Positions 50,393-59,630 are shown, counted from the stretch's first letter. The stretch is DNA of 64,000 nucleotides from Sphingobacterium sp. ML3W (GCF_000747525.1 NZ_CP009278.1:62001-126000), one strand, 5' to 3'. The notes: generated by a model from the letters alone, not told the origin. Numbers and translations are program-made.

Positions 50393-51451
50393 CTATGACT
50401 TAACTATTTCGGCACTTATTATACCTGCTATTTTTTTTAAATCGTCATCAACGTGCAGGCTTGTTACGACAATTCTATTCAAAAGTGGGTCGGTTTCCAA
50501 TGGATAGGGAAAACTTGAAATTAGAAAGCCACTTTGCACCAATTTCTGGTACAATTCTGGTTCTTCAGAACTAAAAACTGGAAAATGATGGATATGATTC
50601 AAGCTCTTACCCCCCAAACTTGCGAAAAGTTGAATATTGTTCTGAAGCTTTTCGAACGCGGCTAAATAAATTTCTTGTGAATGAATAAACGCATATAAAG
50701 ACGCCGGAGAAGCAGGGGAGGCACCCGTGTAAAATGGTGATTTTCGAAATTGCGTGATCCGTTTTGTTGAAGACAAAATTATACCTGCATCCGTTCCCAA
50801 ACCTTTGGCCAAGGATGCCACGACGACAACCTCAATGGTAGATTGGTCAAATATGGACAAATCAATAGAAACATTATTCTGACGAACCACACCGATCTCA
50901 TGTGAATCATCGATTAACAAAATCACCTTTTTCCTTGGATCAACCTGCAGTAAGGGGCTAAAATCATAATACGCAGGCCCCATATTATCCAATGCATTGC
51001 TCACGATAACGAATGTGTCTTCATCTGAGTGATTGATTTTTTTAACGATGTTTTCCATCCATACATGCATTTCTCCGATTACATTCGGATTGGTGCCATA
51101 CCACAAAGCAGGATGTGTATGAGGAGCATATAGAAGTTCTCCAAAAGAAAAAAGAGATTTCACCGCTAATTGTGTAGCAAGATAGCCGCTAGACAACATC
51201 ACCGCATCCTCAAAACCAAATCGCATAGCCGCCACTTCTTCTGCTTGATTAAAAATACCTAGCTGAATATTGTTATTTCGAGAAGTTCCATTATTCAGTC
51301 CATATATCGACAATCCCTGTTTATATAAATCGATATAGTCTTCATTGACCAACAGCCCTAGGTAGGCTGTACCACCAAAGAAAAGGTAGTCTTGGCCGCT
51401 TTCAGTAATCACCCGACCAGTTGGTTGGTGCAGGTTCGTAAAGTCTTTCAT
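50393..51451 (-). CDS. PLP-dependent alpha-oxoamine-synthase-like enzyme
   Basis: This 352-residue fold-type I aminotransferase resembles 8-amino-7-oxononanoate synthase and serine palmitoyltransferase. It has GLNNGTSRNNN near the start, LIDDSHEIGVV (PLP-ring Asp) and VVASLAKGLGTDAG with the Schiff-base Lys. It is some 40 residues shorter than BioF. bioB is 9 kb away, so a biotin role is possible but unproven. Confidence 0.7.
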   Translation of the reverse strand: MKDFTNLHQPTGRVITESGQDYLFFGGTAYLGLLVNEDYIDLYKQGLSIYGLNNGTSRNNNIQLGIFNQAEEVAAMRFGFEDAVMLSSGYLATQLAVKSLFSFGELLYAPHTHPALWYGTNPNVIGEMHVWMENIVKKINHSDEDTFVIVSNALDNMGPAYYDFSPLLQVDPRKKVILLIDDSHEIGVVRQNNVSIDLSIFDQSTIEVVVVASLAKGLGTDAGIILSSTKRITQFRKSPFYTGASPASPASLYAFIHSQEIYLAAFEKLQNNIQLFASLGGKSLNHIHHFPVFSSEEPELYQKLVQSGFLISSFPYPLETDPLLNRIVVTSLHVDDDLKKIAGIISAEIVKS

Positions 51452-51542
51452 TATTTAAATCTCACCATAAAATTAAACGGTTATTACTATTTGCTATTCA
51501 AAACATATTGCTCTTACTGCAACTCAAGAGCAGAGATTTTCA

Positions 51543-52004
51543 TTAAAGGTTGAGTTTATAGTTGAGCGGAATATTAAATCGTAGAGCAGCTGAAAAGCCC
51601 TTTAATGGCAGGTAATCTTGTTTATCAGCAATTGAAAAGCCATATCCAAAATCGAGGTCTACCAGTGTCACCAAGGTAACACCCACTTTAGGAGTAAACG
51701 TATAGGGGGTAATTTCGGTTCTCACAAATGGCGCTATTACCCATGATTCGGGATAAAATGAGAGTGCCAATTCCGGAATGACGGCAAATTTTTTCTGTGT
51801 CCATGTGAAATTTGCGGTAACATCTGTTTTCAAAATATTTTCGCCTAAAATAGCAACTGCAAGATATCCACCTGTTTTTATGCTACTTCCTTTTTGGTAT
51901 TGATAGCTTACCGTAGGGCCATACAAAATTTCCTGTGCTTTTGTTGGATTAGAGATACTGATAAATGAAATCAAAAACAGTGTATTAACTATAAAACTCT
52001 TCAT
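51543..52004 (-). CDS. Small outer-membrane beta-barrel-like protein (paralogue A)
   Basis: The 153-residue product has a signal peptide ending near PTKAQ. The sequence has GPTVSYQYQKGSS, then ANFTWTQKKFAVIPELALSFY and PYTFTPKVGVTLVTL, and ends FNIPLNYKLNL. The alternating strands suggest an outer-membrane barrel. It is plainly a tandem duplicate of the next gene, 8 bp away. Confidence 0.6.
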   Translation of the reverse strand: MKSFIVNTLFLISFISISNPTKAQEILYGPTVSYQYQKGSSIKTGGYLAVAILGENILKTDVTANFTWTQKKFAVIPELALSFYPESWVIAPFVRTEITPYTFTPKVGVTLVTLVDLDFGYGFSIADKQDYLPLKGFSAALRFNIPLNYKLNL

Positions 52005-52012
52005 ATTAAAAA

Positions 52013-52489
52013 CTAATATAGATGATAGTTTAATGGAATATTGACACCTAAAGAAAGATTAACACCCTTGATCTGCTTAAAATTATTCTTGGTATTGATA
52101 TCAAATCCATAACCTACGCCAAAATCAATAAGGGAGAAAATACTAAGGCCAACCTTTGGCGTTACGGTATAGGGTGTCAATTCAGCTTTCACAAAAGGAA
52201 GTAGAATAAAGTCATTGACGTAATATGTAAATCCGACCTCAGGAATAACTGTTGTCTTTCCTTGCATCCAGGTGAAGTTAGCTCCAGCATCGATTTTCAT
52301 ATACTGCGATTCATTCGGTGCAAATAAGCCCCAAGCAGAAGCTTTCAGGAAACTGCCGCTTTGATATTGGTATCCTATCGATGGACCAAATATCCAATTA
52401 TTATGTGCGGGTAAAGGATTGTTTTGCGCTACTAAATTCAGGCAAGACAACAACCCTATAAAAATGAAAGTAAATCCTTTTATATTCAT
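52013..52489 (-). CDS. Small outer-membrane beta-barrel-like protein (paralogue B)
   Basis: The 158-residue product has a signal peptide ending near NLVAQ. It shares GPSIGYQYQSGS, ANFTWMQGKTTVIPEVGFTYY, PYTVTPKVGLSIFSL and the ending NIPLNYHLY with paralogue A. Function unknown. The pair forms one leftward operon. Confidence 0.6.
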   Translation of the reverse strand: MNIKGFTFIFIGLLSCLNLVAQNNPLPAHNNWIFGPSIGYQYQSGSFLKASAWGLFAPNESQYMKIDAGANFTWMQGKTTVIPEVGFTYYVNDFILLPFVKAELTPYTVTPKVGLSIFSLIDFGVGYGFDINTKNNFKQIKGVNLSLGVNIPLNYHLY

Positions 52490-52567
52490 CTAGCTAAAAT
52501 ACGAACTATAACCATTAATCATTATCTCCAAAACAATTAATGTCTAAAAACGTTTGGTTGAGCATGT

Positions 52568-52610
52568 AAAAAAGAACGGGGTTACTGACCTAATATGTCA
52601 ATAACCCCAT
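52568..52610 (-). terminator. Terminator of the fimbrillin-nuclease gene
   Basis: On the minus strand GGGGTTATTGAC pairs with GTCAGTAACCCC (one mismatch), followed by GTTCTTTTTT. Confidence 0.75.
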
Positions 52611-52714
52611 TCCACACTTGCTTAAAAAACTCTTCACAAGATGAATCAATATCGGAGAATCATTCGAATGAACATGGGTAAGCTCCATATCACGAGCAGT
52701 ACCCTTGTGGTTTA

Positions 52715-54313
52715 TTATTTCCAGATTTTAGCATCGATACTTTCTTTCTGTGTAGCTTTCAAGTCAGGGAAGAAGGTAAAACCAGTAATTTGCTCCAATT
52801 CATTTACTGTCATTTGATAGGCTTCAAATTTGGTTGAACTCGGCACTTCATTATCCATCTTATAAGCAATGGTATAATAGTTACTTCCTTTCTTCATTGC
52901 TAATGCCTTAAAGTAATATTTAGGTTTCGCTATATCGGCCTTATTATTATCCAGTATGTAATCAATTGCTGGATTGGTCGACGTAGTGGGCATAGCTCCA
53001 GTAACCACATACATAGTATCGCATTGTGCTGTCCAAGTTCTCACCTTGGTCTCCAAGTTTGCCCATATTCCTTGATTTAACCGAGAGACCTGTGCCGTAA
53101 TATTAGAAAAGTAAAACGTGGTTTTATTTTGAGCCGTACTGAAATTACGATCTGCGCTCGGCAATTGATGCCCTCTATCATAACCCGCTGAAGAACCAAA
53201 GCCTTTAAATAAACTCGGTTGAAAAGCTGAGGAAATTTCGGGATCATATTGCCAGCTATCGGTACGCTTCGCATTTCCCAAATAACTTTTATGCATCGGA
53301 TATGCTACCCAATAGGCCATTTTTTTAGTTTTATCATAGAGCATCGCATAATTACGACGTTTTTGATCATCAGGCAAAAAATGTTGGATGAAAACCTCGC
53401 CCTTATTCAATGATTCCATTTTTGGAATCTCCAGAAAGGGCTGCGACAACACAACACCATCACCGGCTGAACCATTATCGATATGAGCTTCGTAAAAGTA
53501 ACGTTTACCTTTTCCTAAGACAGGTACTTTAGGTAACTTCCACGTGAAACGATCACCATGTTGTGTCAAAAACTGGATTTTTTTATCACTCAGCTTTTCA
53601 CCAGGCAATAAGGTAAAGCCTATCGTCACCGTACCATCATTATTATCCGTTACATTTCCTTTGATTGCTTTTTTACTTGTACTGTTTACTGTCAATTTAC
53701 CATTCGCCAAATCAAATCCACCTTGTGTATGCACATTTGGCATCATCACCTCCAACTCATCGTACTGTGACTTTTCTCCATTTGTAAACATCAATTTAAT
53801 GTAAACTTGACTCAATTGACGCTCAAACCTTAACGAAATATTCGTCTCTCCCATAACCACAGCCTTCGCGTTGTTGGCATACATCAGGTCCAATGCAGCA
53901 GGATTGGATTGATCGGTCACATCAACAGCATATTGGTCATCTGTGATAGTGCCATGGGGATAATAAGCTATAAAATCCACCGCTTGTGCAGGTAGATAGG
54001 TATTGGCCTTACTTTTAAAGCGATCTCCATAGAAGGTGAACACCTGATTATATACTTGGTTGACTATGGTATTCGACTGAAGCTTCTTTCCAGACTCGAA
54101 CATAAACACGCCAATTTTATCAGCTTCTTCCCAAGTCGTACCTGAGGCTCGGTCATCAACATGCGCAACAATGGTAGCGGTAAATTGCACAGCGGCCTCA
54201 TCCGTGATAAATGGATTTTTTCGACAGGCGTTAAAAGCAAAAAATAAAAATAATAAAACGTAGATAACAGCAGATAAGCGATTAAAGAAAACGCGAATAA
54301 TTTTTTTGAGCAT
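52715..54313 (-). CDS. Fimbrillin-like domain fused to a DNA/RNA non-specific endonuclease
   Basis: This 532-residue lipoprotein-like protein has an N-terminal helix and Cys (FAFNAC). A fimbrillin-family domain follows (about 35-290; TWEEADKIGVFMFESGK, FIAYYPHGTI, LRFERQLSQVYIKLMF). The C-terminus is a NUC-type beta-beta-alpha metal endonuclease with the catalytic motif AGYDRGHQLPSADR (His near 379) and YFSNITAQ. The fusion suggests a surface-anchored nuclease that binds and digests external nucleic acid. Confidence 0.85.
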   Translation of the reverse strand: MLKKIIRVFFNRLSAVIYVLLFLFFAFNACRKNPFITDEAAVQFTATIVAHVDDRASGTTWEEADKIGVFMFESGKKLQSNTIVNQVYNQVFTFYGDRFKSKANTYLPAQAVDFIAYYPHGTITDDQYAVDVTDQSNPAALDLMYANNAKAVVMGETNISLRFERQLSQVYIKLMFTNGEKSQYDELEVMMPNVHTQGGFDLANGKLTVNSTSKKAIKGNVTDNNDGTVTIGFTLLPGEKLSDKKIQFLTQHGDRFTWKLPKVPVLGKGKRYFYEAHIDNGSAGDGVVLSQPFLEIPKMESLNKGEVFIQHFLPDDQKRRNYAMLYDKTKKMAYWVAYPMHKSYLGNAKRTDSWQYDPEISSAFQPSLFKGFGSSAGYDRGHQLPSADRNFSTAQNKTTFYFSNITAQVSRLNQGIWANLETKVRTWTAQCDTMYVVTGAMPTTSTNPAIDYILDNNKADIAKPKYYFKALAMKKGSNYYTIAYKMDNEVPSSTKFEAYQMTVNELEQITGFTFFPDLKATQKESIDAKIWK

Positions 54314-54587
54314 AGTTATTTAAGATAGTGTCGTGTGTTAAAATGTGGGGTAAAATTAGTTAAGAAATATCGGTTTAAAGCTGTTTTTTTAAGGTTACAC
54401 AGCCGCTTATACATCAAACACTTACGTCTTCGGTTTACAAAAAACAGCAAGATAGCACCCTAGATTAAGACCTATACAGCAGCAGCCCAAGCTGAATTAT
54501 CGACTACGAAGAAAATTTTCATCACTTAAAACACCAGCAAACCAAAATCAATACCTATTGTTTAATAAAAATCATCGTAACAACAAT

Positions 54588-56159
54588 ATGATAGAAAATT
54601 TACCCTTTTATCTCAGTTTAGTTATTGCCATTGTCTTATTGATTATGTTGGCAAACAAGATCAAGGTTGCCTATCCGGTTGTCCTTGTTATCGCTGGTTT
54701 ATTGATGAGTTTCATCCCCGAATTACCCGTCCTGCATATAGACCCTGAAATCATTTTCTATATCTTCCTGCCACCCTTACTTTACGAGGCCGCTTGGTCT
54801 ATTTCATGGAAGGAGTTATGGCGATGGAGACGCATCATTAGTAGTTTCGCTTTTGTCGTAGTCTTTCTAACTGCGTTATCTGTGGCTTTTTTTGCCAATT
54901 ATTTTATTCCTGGATTTTCTCTTGCTTTAGGATTTTTATTAGGTGGAATTGTTTCACCTCCTGATGCCGTAAGTGCAAATGCCATCTTAAAATTTGTGAA
55001 AGTACCCAAGAGCATGTCTTCCATATTAGAAGGAGAGAGCTTGTTAAATGATGCTTCCTCTCTTATTATTGTTCAATTTGCCTTACTAGCTGTAGGTACG
55101 GGTCAGTTTATCTGGTACGATGCTGCTACAAGCTTCGGCTGGATGCTCATAGGCGGTGTTGGTATTGGCTTATTGGTAGGTTACATCTTTATGAAAGCTC
55201 ATAAATACCTTCCAACAGATACGAATATGGATATTATCCTAACGCTGGTAGCACCGTTCATGATGTATATCGCTGCAGAGGAGGTCCACAGCTCTGGCGT
55301 ATTGGCAGTTGTCAGCGGTGGACTACTGCTCTCTAACAAGCGTCATTCATTTTTAAGCAGCTCCTCCCGATTACGGGGCATCAATGTTTGGCAGAGCCTC
55401 GTATTTTTACTCAATGGTCTTGTCTTTCTATTGATAGGTCTAGACTTACCCGAGATTACATCAGGTCTTGAAGGCGTCAGTATTTCGGTCGCTATTGGTT
55501 ATGGTTTACTGGTGACAGCTGTACTTATCCTAGTCCGCATTTTAGCAGCCTATGGCGCCATTCTTGTTACTCTTGTCATGCGAAACTTTATTCAAGTTGC
55601 GCAATATGAAAATCCAGGTTATAAAACCCCACTTATCATGGGCTGGTCGGGCATGCGTGGCGTGGTGTCTTTGGCTGCAGCTTTACTGATACCTGTTTCT
55701 ATTAATGGACATCCTTTTCCGCAGCGCAATTTGATTCTTTTTATCACCTTTATCGTCATATTAACGACACTACTTTTACAGGGACTGACCTTGCCTTACT
55801 TAATCAAAAAGATGAAAATCAAGAGTTTTATAACTTATCTACCAGACGAAGAGGCCAACCAGCATATTCGAACAGGATTGGCAAAACACACGATACAACA
55901 CCTCAATGAGCATTATAGCACCCAATTCCAACAGAATAAAGTCCTACAACAAATTGCCGTAAAATGGGATGAAAATATGGCCTCAGATGCAGACTTAGAA
56001 ATCCCTCATGATATCAAATTTATTTATCTGGAATTGCTCAACGAACAACGACAATGGTTACTTGCAAAAAACAAGGAAGATCAAAATTTTGATGAAGATA
56101 TCATTCGAAAGCATCTCTATAAAATTGATTTGGAGGAAGAGAAATTACGCTTTTTCTAG
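54588..56159 (+). CDS. Na+/H+ antiporter, CPA1/NhaP type
   Basis: From ATG 54,588 (a TTG 30 bp upstream is less likely) the protein is 523 residues with about 12 helices. It has the antiporter core motifs GGIVSPPDAVSANAI and GESLLNDASSLI (the two Asp of the ion site), and a cytoplasmic C-terminal region. It exchanges sodium or potassium for protons to keep cytoplasmic pH. Confidence 0.9.
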   Translation: MIENLPFYLSLVIAIVLLIMLANKIKVAYPVVLVIAGLLMSFIPELPVLHIDPEIIFYIFLPPLLYEAAWSISWKELWRWRRIISSFAFVVVFLTALSVAFFANYFIPGFSLALGFLLGGIVSPPDAVSANAILKFVKVPKSMSSILEGESLLNDASSLIIVQFALLAVGTGQFIWYDAATSFGWMLIGGVGIGLLVGYIFMKAHKYLPTDTNMDIILTLVAPFMMYIAAEEVHSSGVLAVVSGGLLLSNKRHSFLSSSSRLRGINVWQSLVFLLNGLVFLLIGLDLPEITSGLEGVSISVAIGYGLLVTAVLILVRILAAYGAILVTLVMRNFIQVAQYENPGYKTPLIMGWSGMRGVVSLAAALLIPVSINGHPFPQRNLILFITFIVILTTLLLQGLTLPYLIKKMKIKSFITYLPDEEANQHIRTGLAKHTIQHLNEHYSTQFQQNKVLQQIAVKWDENMASDADLEIPHDIKFIYLELLNEQRQWLLAKNKEDQNFDEDIIRKHLYKIDLEEEKLRFF

Positions 56160-56161
56160 AC

Positions 56162-56638
56162 TTATTTACTTTTCTTCTTATACCGTTTATAATTACCGAC
56201 TTTTTCGTACTCCAATACGTCCTCTTGGCAGTATCCTGTGAGGTAAACAGAGAACTTATTACTATCGTTTTGATCTGATTTTAGTTCCGTAATTACATCC
56301 GAAACCCGTCTTGGCGTATCAAAAAAAGTAGAGTTATTCACCAGTTTATCTAACCTTTGTGTGACTTCGATTCGATGTTTCGAGTCCGGATTAAGCGCAT
56401 TCAGAGGCGTAAGGTCGATATCGTATTCAAATAATGTTCTCGGTTGCAAATTCAGCGCACGGCATATTAACAAAAAGTTATGCAAAGTCGTACCTTTTCC
56501 CTTTTCAATACGCGCAATGGTATTAATAGTAAGTCCAGTCATATACGCTACATCCTTTTGGGAATACAAGAGGCTTTCCCTACTCAAACGCAACTCTAGG
56601 CCTAATTTTACTATAATCTTTTCATTTATTCTTGACAC
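56162..56638 (-). CDS. XRE-family HTH regulator
   Basis: The 158-residue protein has an N-terminal Cro/C1 HTH (LRLSRESLLYSQKDVAYMTGLTINTIARIEKGKG, about 17-50) and a C-terminal part of unknown type. It is convergent with the antiporter and divergent from the guide-array promoter, so it could regulate that promoter; this is only a positional inference. Confidence 0.8.
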   Translation of the reverse strand: MSRINEKIIVKLGLELRLSRESLLYSQKDVAYMTGLTINTIARIEKGKGTTLHNFLLICRALNLQPRTLFEYDIDLTPLNALNPDSKHRIEVTQRLDKLVNNSTFFDTPRRVSDVITELKSDQNDSNKFSVYLTGYCQEDVLEYEKVGNYKRYKKKSK

Positions 56639-56695
56639 GAAACAAATAAAATAATTATTTGCGCAAAATAATCACAAATAAAAGTGTAAATATAT

Positions 56696-56726
56696 TTGCA
56701 TGAATGATTTCCAACTATTATATTTG
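56696..56726 (+). promoter_or_regulatory. Strong vegetative promoter reading into the guide-RNA tract
   Basis: TTTG (56,696-56,699), exactly 19 bp, TATATTTG (56,719-56,726) is identical in form to the tRNA-Pro promoter in this window. A second TATATTTG at 56,692-56,699 supplies the -33. No gene follows for 2 kb, so it should make a non-coding RNA. Confidence 0.7.
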
Positions 56727-56732
56727 TATGAC

Positions 56733-56870
56733 CAAGGCTAATCATTCTGGTCCTTCAGGGATCAAACCAGAATTAAGCAATCAGTCTATAGCTCCATGAT
56801 TGGAGCTATAGCTACTGAAACAACCAACTTGGACAAGAATACGCATAGATTAAAAAATTATGATAAATAA
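56733..56870 (+). ncRNA. Candidate structured non-coding RNA or array leader
   Basis: Right after the promoter are two hairpins: ATTCTGGT/ACCAGAAT (56,744-56,773) and a perfect 9-bp stem TATAGCTCC-ATGATT-GGAGCTATA (56,787-56,810). No open frame follows. It might be the leader of the guide transcript, a tracr-like partner or an sRNA. I found no anti-repeat to the downstream scaffold. The 3' end is arbitrary. Confidence 0.35.
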
Positions 56871-57071
56871 CAATTAGTTTGATAACCATTTTATCCTACG
56901 GCTAAATTAACCAATTATAATCCGCCGGAGTATTCCGTCAGAGCCGAGGATTCACGAGAATTAAAATTACTGGACTGTATTGCTAAGCATTATTTGAGAT
57001 CATTTATGTAGGTCCATTAGCATAACATCCTCAATAATTTGCTCTTTGACATATTGGTATTGATAAAAATC

Positions 57072-57121
57072 GAGGCTTCTTGTGAAGCCGTAAGGTGAGG
57101 GGCATACCACTCACTAAATAC
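57072..57121 (+). ncRNA. Guide-RNA scaffold copy 1, with guide at 57,122 onward
   Basis: 50 nt. Hairpin 1 is GGCTTC-TTGT-GAAGCC. Hairpin 2 is closed by GTGAG/CTCAC. The copy ends CTAAATAC. The following sequence (TTTAAATTTTCTCGTC...) is unique to this copy. It is the first of four scaffolds upstream of the sigma/dead-Cas12f operon. The guide role is inferred from layout. Confidence 0.7.
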
Positions 57122-57528
57122 TTTAAATTTTCTCGTCATCCATTTTTACTTCGCTTTAGTATTTGCATACGCATACATTAGCGGACCTAAATTGGAACAT
57201 TTATTCATAAAAAGATCATCTGTAATACCGTGTTATATGTATGTCAAAAGTATATCGGCAAACACATAATTAGGGTCTACTCATATTGGTCTTGTTTAAG
57301 ACGCCTAATTTTAAAGCGATACACAATTATGTTTATGTTTATTCTTAGCCATAAACAGCCATCATCTTTAACTGAAATTGAACGCGTACAAATTGTAGTT
57401 CAATAGATCAAAAAACTAGGACACGCATTTAACACGAGCTTATTCGAAAGACCCTTCACTATTTTCGCTTCCATCTAAAATGGAAATAATCCACCCATGT
57501 CTAGCAATCTCCCGCCACATGGGACAAT

Positions 57529-57579
57529 GAGGCTTCTTGTGGAGCCGTAGGATGAGCGCAACTGCTGCTCATTAAATAC
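57529..57579 (+). ncRNA. Guide-RNA scaffold copy 2, with guide at 57,580 onward
   Basis: 51 nt. Hairpin 1 is GGCTTC-TTGT-GGAGCC (one G-T pair). Hairpin 2 is closed by ATGAGC/GCTCAT, changed on both sides relative to copy 1. The copy ends TTAAATAC, then unique sequence CTTCTGTATGGTGTGG. Confidence 0.7.
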
Positions 57580-57868
57580 CTTCTGTATGGTGTGGCATAT
57601 AATAGGCCATTATTTGTCACCTTTATATATGAAATAGTATATACAACAAAGGACTTCGTACATATTACATTGACCTAGTAATTTTCGCTGCTTATAATTA
57701 TTCTAGCTTCGTTTTTATATACGGCAATGCTAAGTAATAATGAAAATTGCTAAATGAGGAGCAAATGAAGGGTAATATACAACTAGGTTCTTACTGGATA
57801 ATAAACCTTTTTACAGTAGCGACTATCACATTAAAGGAGTAACATATTAGCACATAATATCAAACAGG

Positions 57869-57919
57869 GAGGCTTCTTGTAGAGCCGCAGGGTGAGGGCA
57901 CTAGCCACTCATTAAATAC
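57869..57919 (+). ncRNA. Guide-RNA scaffold copy 3, with guide at 57,920 onward
   Basis: 51 nt. Hairpin 1 is GGCT...AGCC. Hairpin 2 is GTGAG-GGC-ACTA-GCC-A-CTCAT (outer G-T pair). The copy ends TTAAATAC, then unique sequence TTTTCAAGGCCATCTT. Confidence 0.7.
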
Positions 57920-58357
57920 TTTTCAAGGCCATCTTTATATGGCACACGATGTTCATAATTGCAGCAAGTCATCCATAGAACTTAACTTGACTAATTGGTT
58001 CTGCATGAGACGTATCCTTTTTCGAAAGTGTTACGCAAAAGTTGGCTCCTACATCGCGAACTTCTCATGGTGTTGATGAGCAAGGTAGATAGGAGGGGCA
58101 ACAGCACACGCCCCTTCCTGCTACCGCAATACTTATCTGCGACTGAACAAAAAGGAATTTACACCTTTGAAAAGTCAATAAACGAGATTTATAACTTATG
58201 AGCTTATTGGCCAAGTATAATCAATAAGCTGGGTTAACGAGATATGCTCATGTCTCTCCAGTTACAGTATATACAATCATGCACTATTTATTATTAAAAG
58301 GTTAGCTAGTTAGCGGGTTAGATTTTTCCACTCTTATTAAATATATAAATAAATAAC

Positions 58358-58408
58358 GAGGCTTCTTGTAAAGCCGTAGGGTGAGGGCATTTGCCACTCG
58401 CTAAATAC
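58358..58408 (+). ncRNA. Guide-RNA scaffold copy 4, with guide at 58,409 onward
   Basis: 51 nt. Hairpin 1 is GGCT...AGCC. Hairpin 2 is GTGAG-GGC-ATTT-GCC-A-CTCGC (one G-T pair). The copy ends CTAAATAC, then unique sequence CTGCCAAGACTTAAAA. It lies about 400 bp before the sigma gene. Confidence 0.7.
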
Positions 58409-58806
58409 CTGCCAAGACTTAAAATATTATCGTAAGTTTTATAACAAAGCTACATGTTGAAAGGGATATACAATGATCAAGTACAAGCTATCTCCAAAAG
58501 AATAGGTACTAAGCAAATGCTACAAAGTACACTTAAAAGAACATGCTTATTTCCTAAAGCTTGGATGGCATATACAACATTGAATTTTGAGTTAAAAAAT
58601 TGACTGCATCATGCATAACCACAACATTAAAAGGACTCTATATCAAAAATATCCTGAAAACATCAAAAAATAAATGCTAAATACGCTCAATACCAATACG
58701 TTTATTCATAAAGCAGATCACACTTAGGCAGCTTAAGCTCTCTGTAACACCTGATGCCGAAACTGTTCTAAGTGTTATTGATTTTCAACGCTATATAAAT
58801 CGAAAT

Positions 58807-59619
58807 ATGAACAACATTTACGTAAAGAAAAGTATTAAAAATCAAGTGATATTACTCAATCAGGGAATAGAAAAAGGTTTGTCTTTTTTCTATACGCGCT
58901 ATTTCTCGTATTTCTACCTACGCGCTACACGCGCTACCCAAGATCCATGCGCCTCGAAATCAATCACTCAGGAAGCTTTTCTTCGACTATGGCTATTCCG
59001 CGAAAATGTTTATTCAGATAATGATATCTTTCTTTTTCTAAAAACGCAAGTCAAGTCAGCTATTCACATTTTCTTTAGCAAAAGTAGAAATCGCTTTCAC
59101 CGCAGTCTCCTTCAACTGGATGCCGTAGATAATTACCAAGAGTTTCTTGCTGGCTATGAACTGGAAGAGGAAGAAGAGGAGAATTTGATCTACCTCGACC
59201 AGCTGGAAGATGAAAAAAAGGAAAAGTTGGACAAACTCAACAAATTGATTCCTTTTTTAAACATCGAGCAGCAACTATTTATTAAACTCTGCCTACAATA
59301 TAGCTTCAACTATGAACGTATCGCTTATTATCTTGGTGGTATATCGGATTATGAGGTGAGTCTACAAGTAGAAAAAACTATTAATACCTTAAGGGCGATC
59401 TTTAAAAATGCCGATAAGATGGACAGGATAACGCGATCTCGTAAAGTTGTACTGGAAGGAAAACTGAGTCCTGAACAATCCGAAATATTCCACATGCGCT
59501 ATGAGCTGCAACTGTCATTCGATCAGATAGCACAAGAATTAAAGTTAAACTCTACGACTGTAAGAAAACTTTTTATCGAAGCGCATAGCAGGATAAAACC
59601 GTCTAAACAAATCGCTTAA
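58807..59619 (+). CDS. Sigma-70-family (ECF-like) factor with two region-4-like modules
   Basis: The 270-residue protein has a sigma region 2 (about 18-98; SITQEAFLRLWLFRENV is the usual core) and an acidic linker (ELEEEEEEN, about 118-127). Two HTH blocks resembling region 4 follow: LIPFLNIEQQLFIKLCLQYSFNYERIAYYLGG and LSPEQSEIFHMRYELQLSFDQIAQELKLNSTTVRKL. Typical ECF factors are about 180-200 residues with one region 4. It lies 11 bp before the dead Cas12f gene, so the two are one operon. No anti-sigma gene is present. Confidence 0.85.
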   Translation: MNNIYVKKSIKNQVILLNQGIEKGLSFFYTRYFSYFYLRATRATQDPCASKSITQEAFLRLWLFRENVYSDNDIFLFLKTQVKSAIHIFFSKSRNRFHRSLLQLDAVDNYQEFLAGYELEEEEEENLIYLDQLEDEKKEKLDKLNKLIPFLNIEQQLFIKLCLQYSFNYERIAYYLGGISDYEVSLQVEKTINTLRAIFKNADKMDRITRSRKVVLEGKLSPEQSEIFHMRYELQLSFDQIAQELKLNSTTVRKLFIEAHSRIKPSKQIA

Positions 59620-59630
59620 AACAATGCATT

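Noticed and set aside
57995..58201. 68-codon frame between scaffolds 3 and 4
   Set aside because: It starts at TTG, has no recognisable motif and is not in a coding context. The tract reads as non-coding.
57072..58408. Classical CRISPR array
   Set aside because: The repeats are 340-490 bp apart, not 60-75 bp, differ from one another within stems, and there are no cas1/cas2 genes. Separate guide genes fit better.
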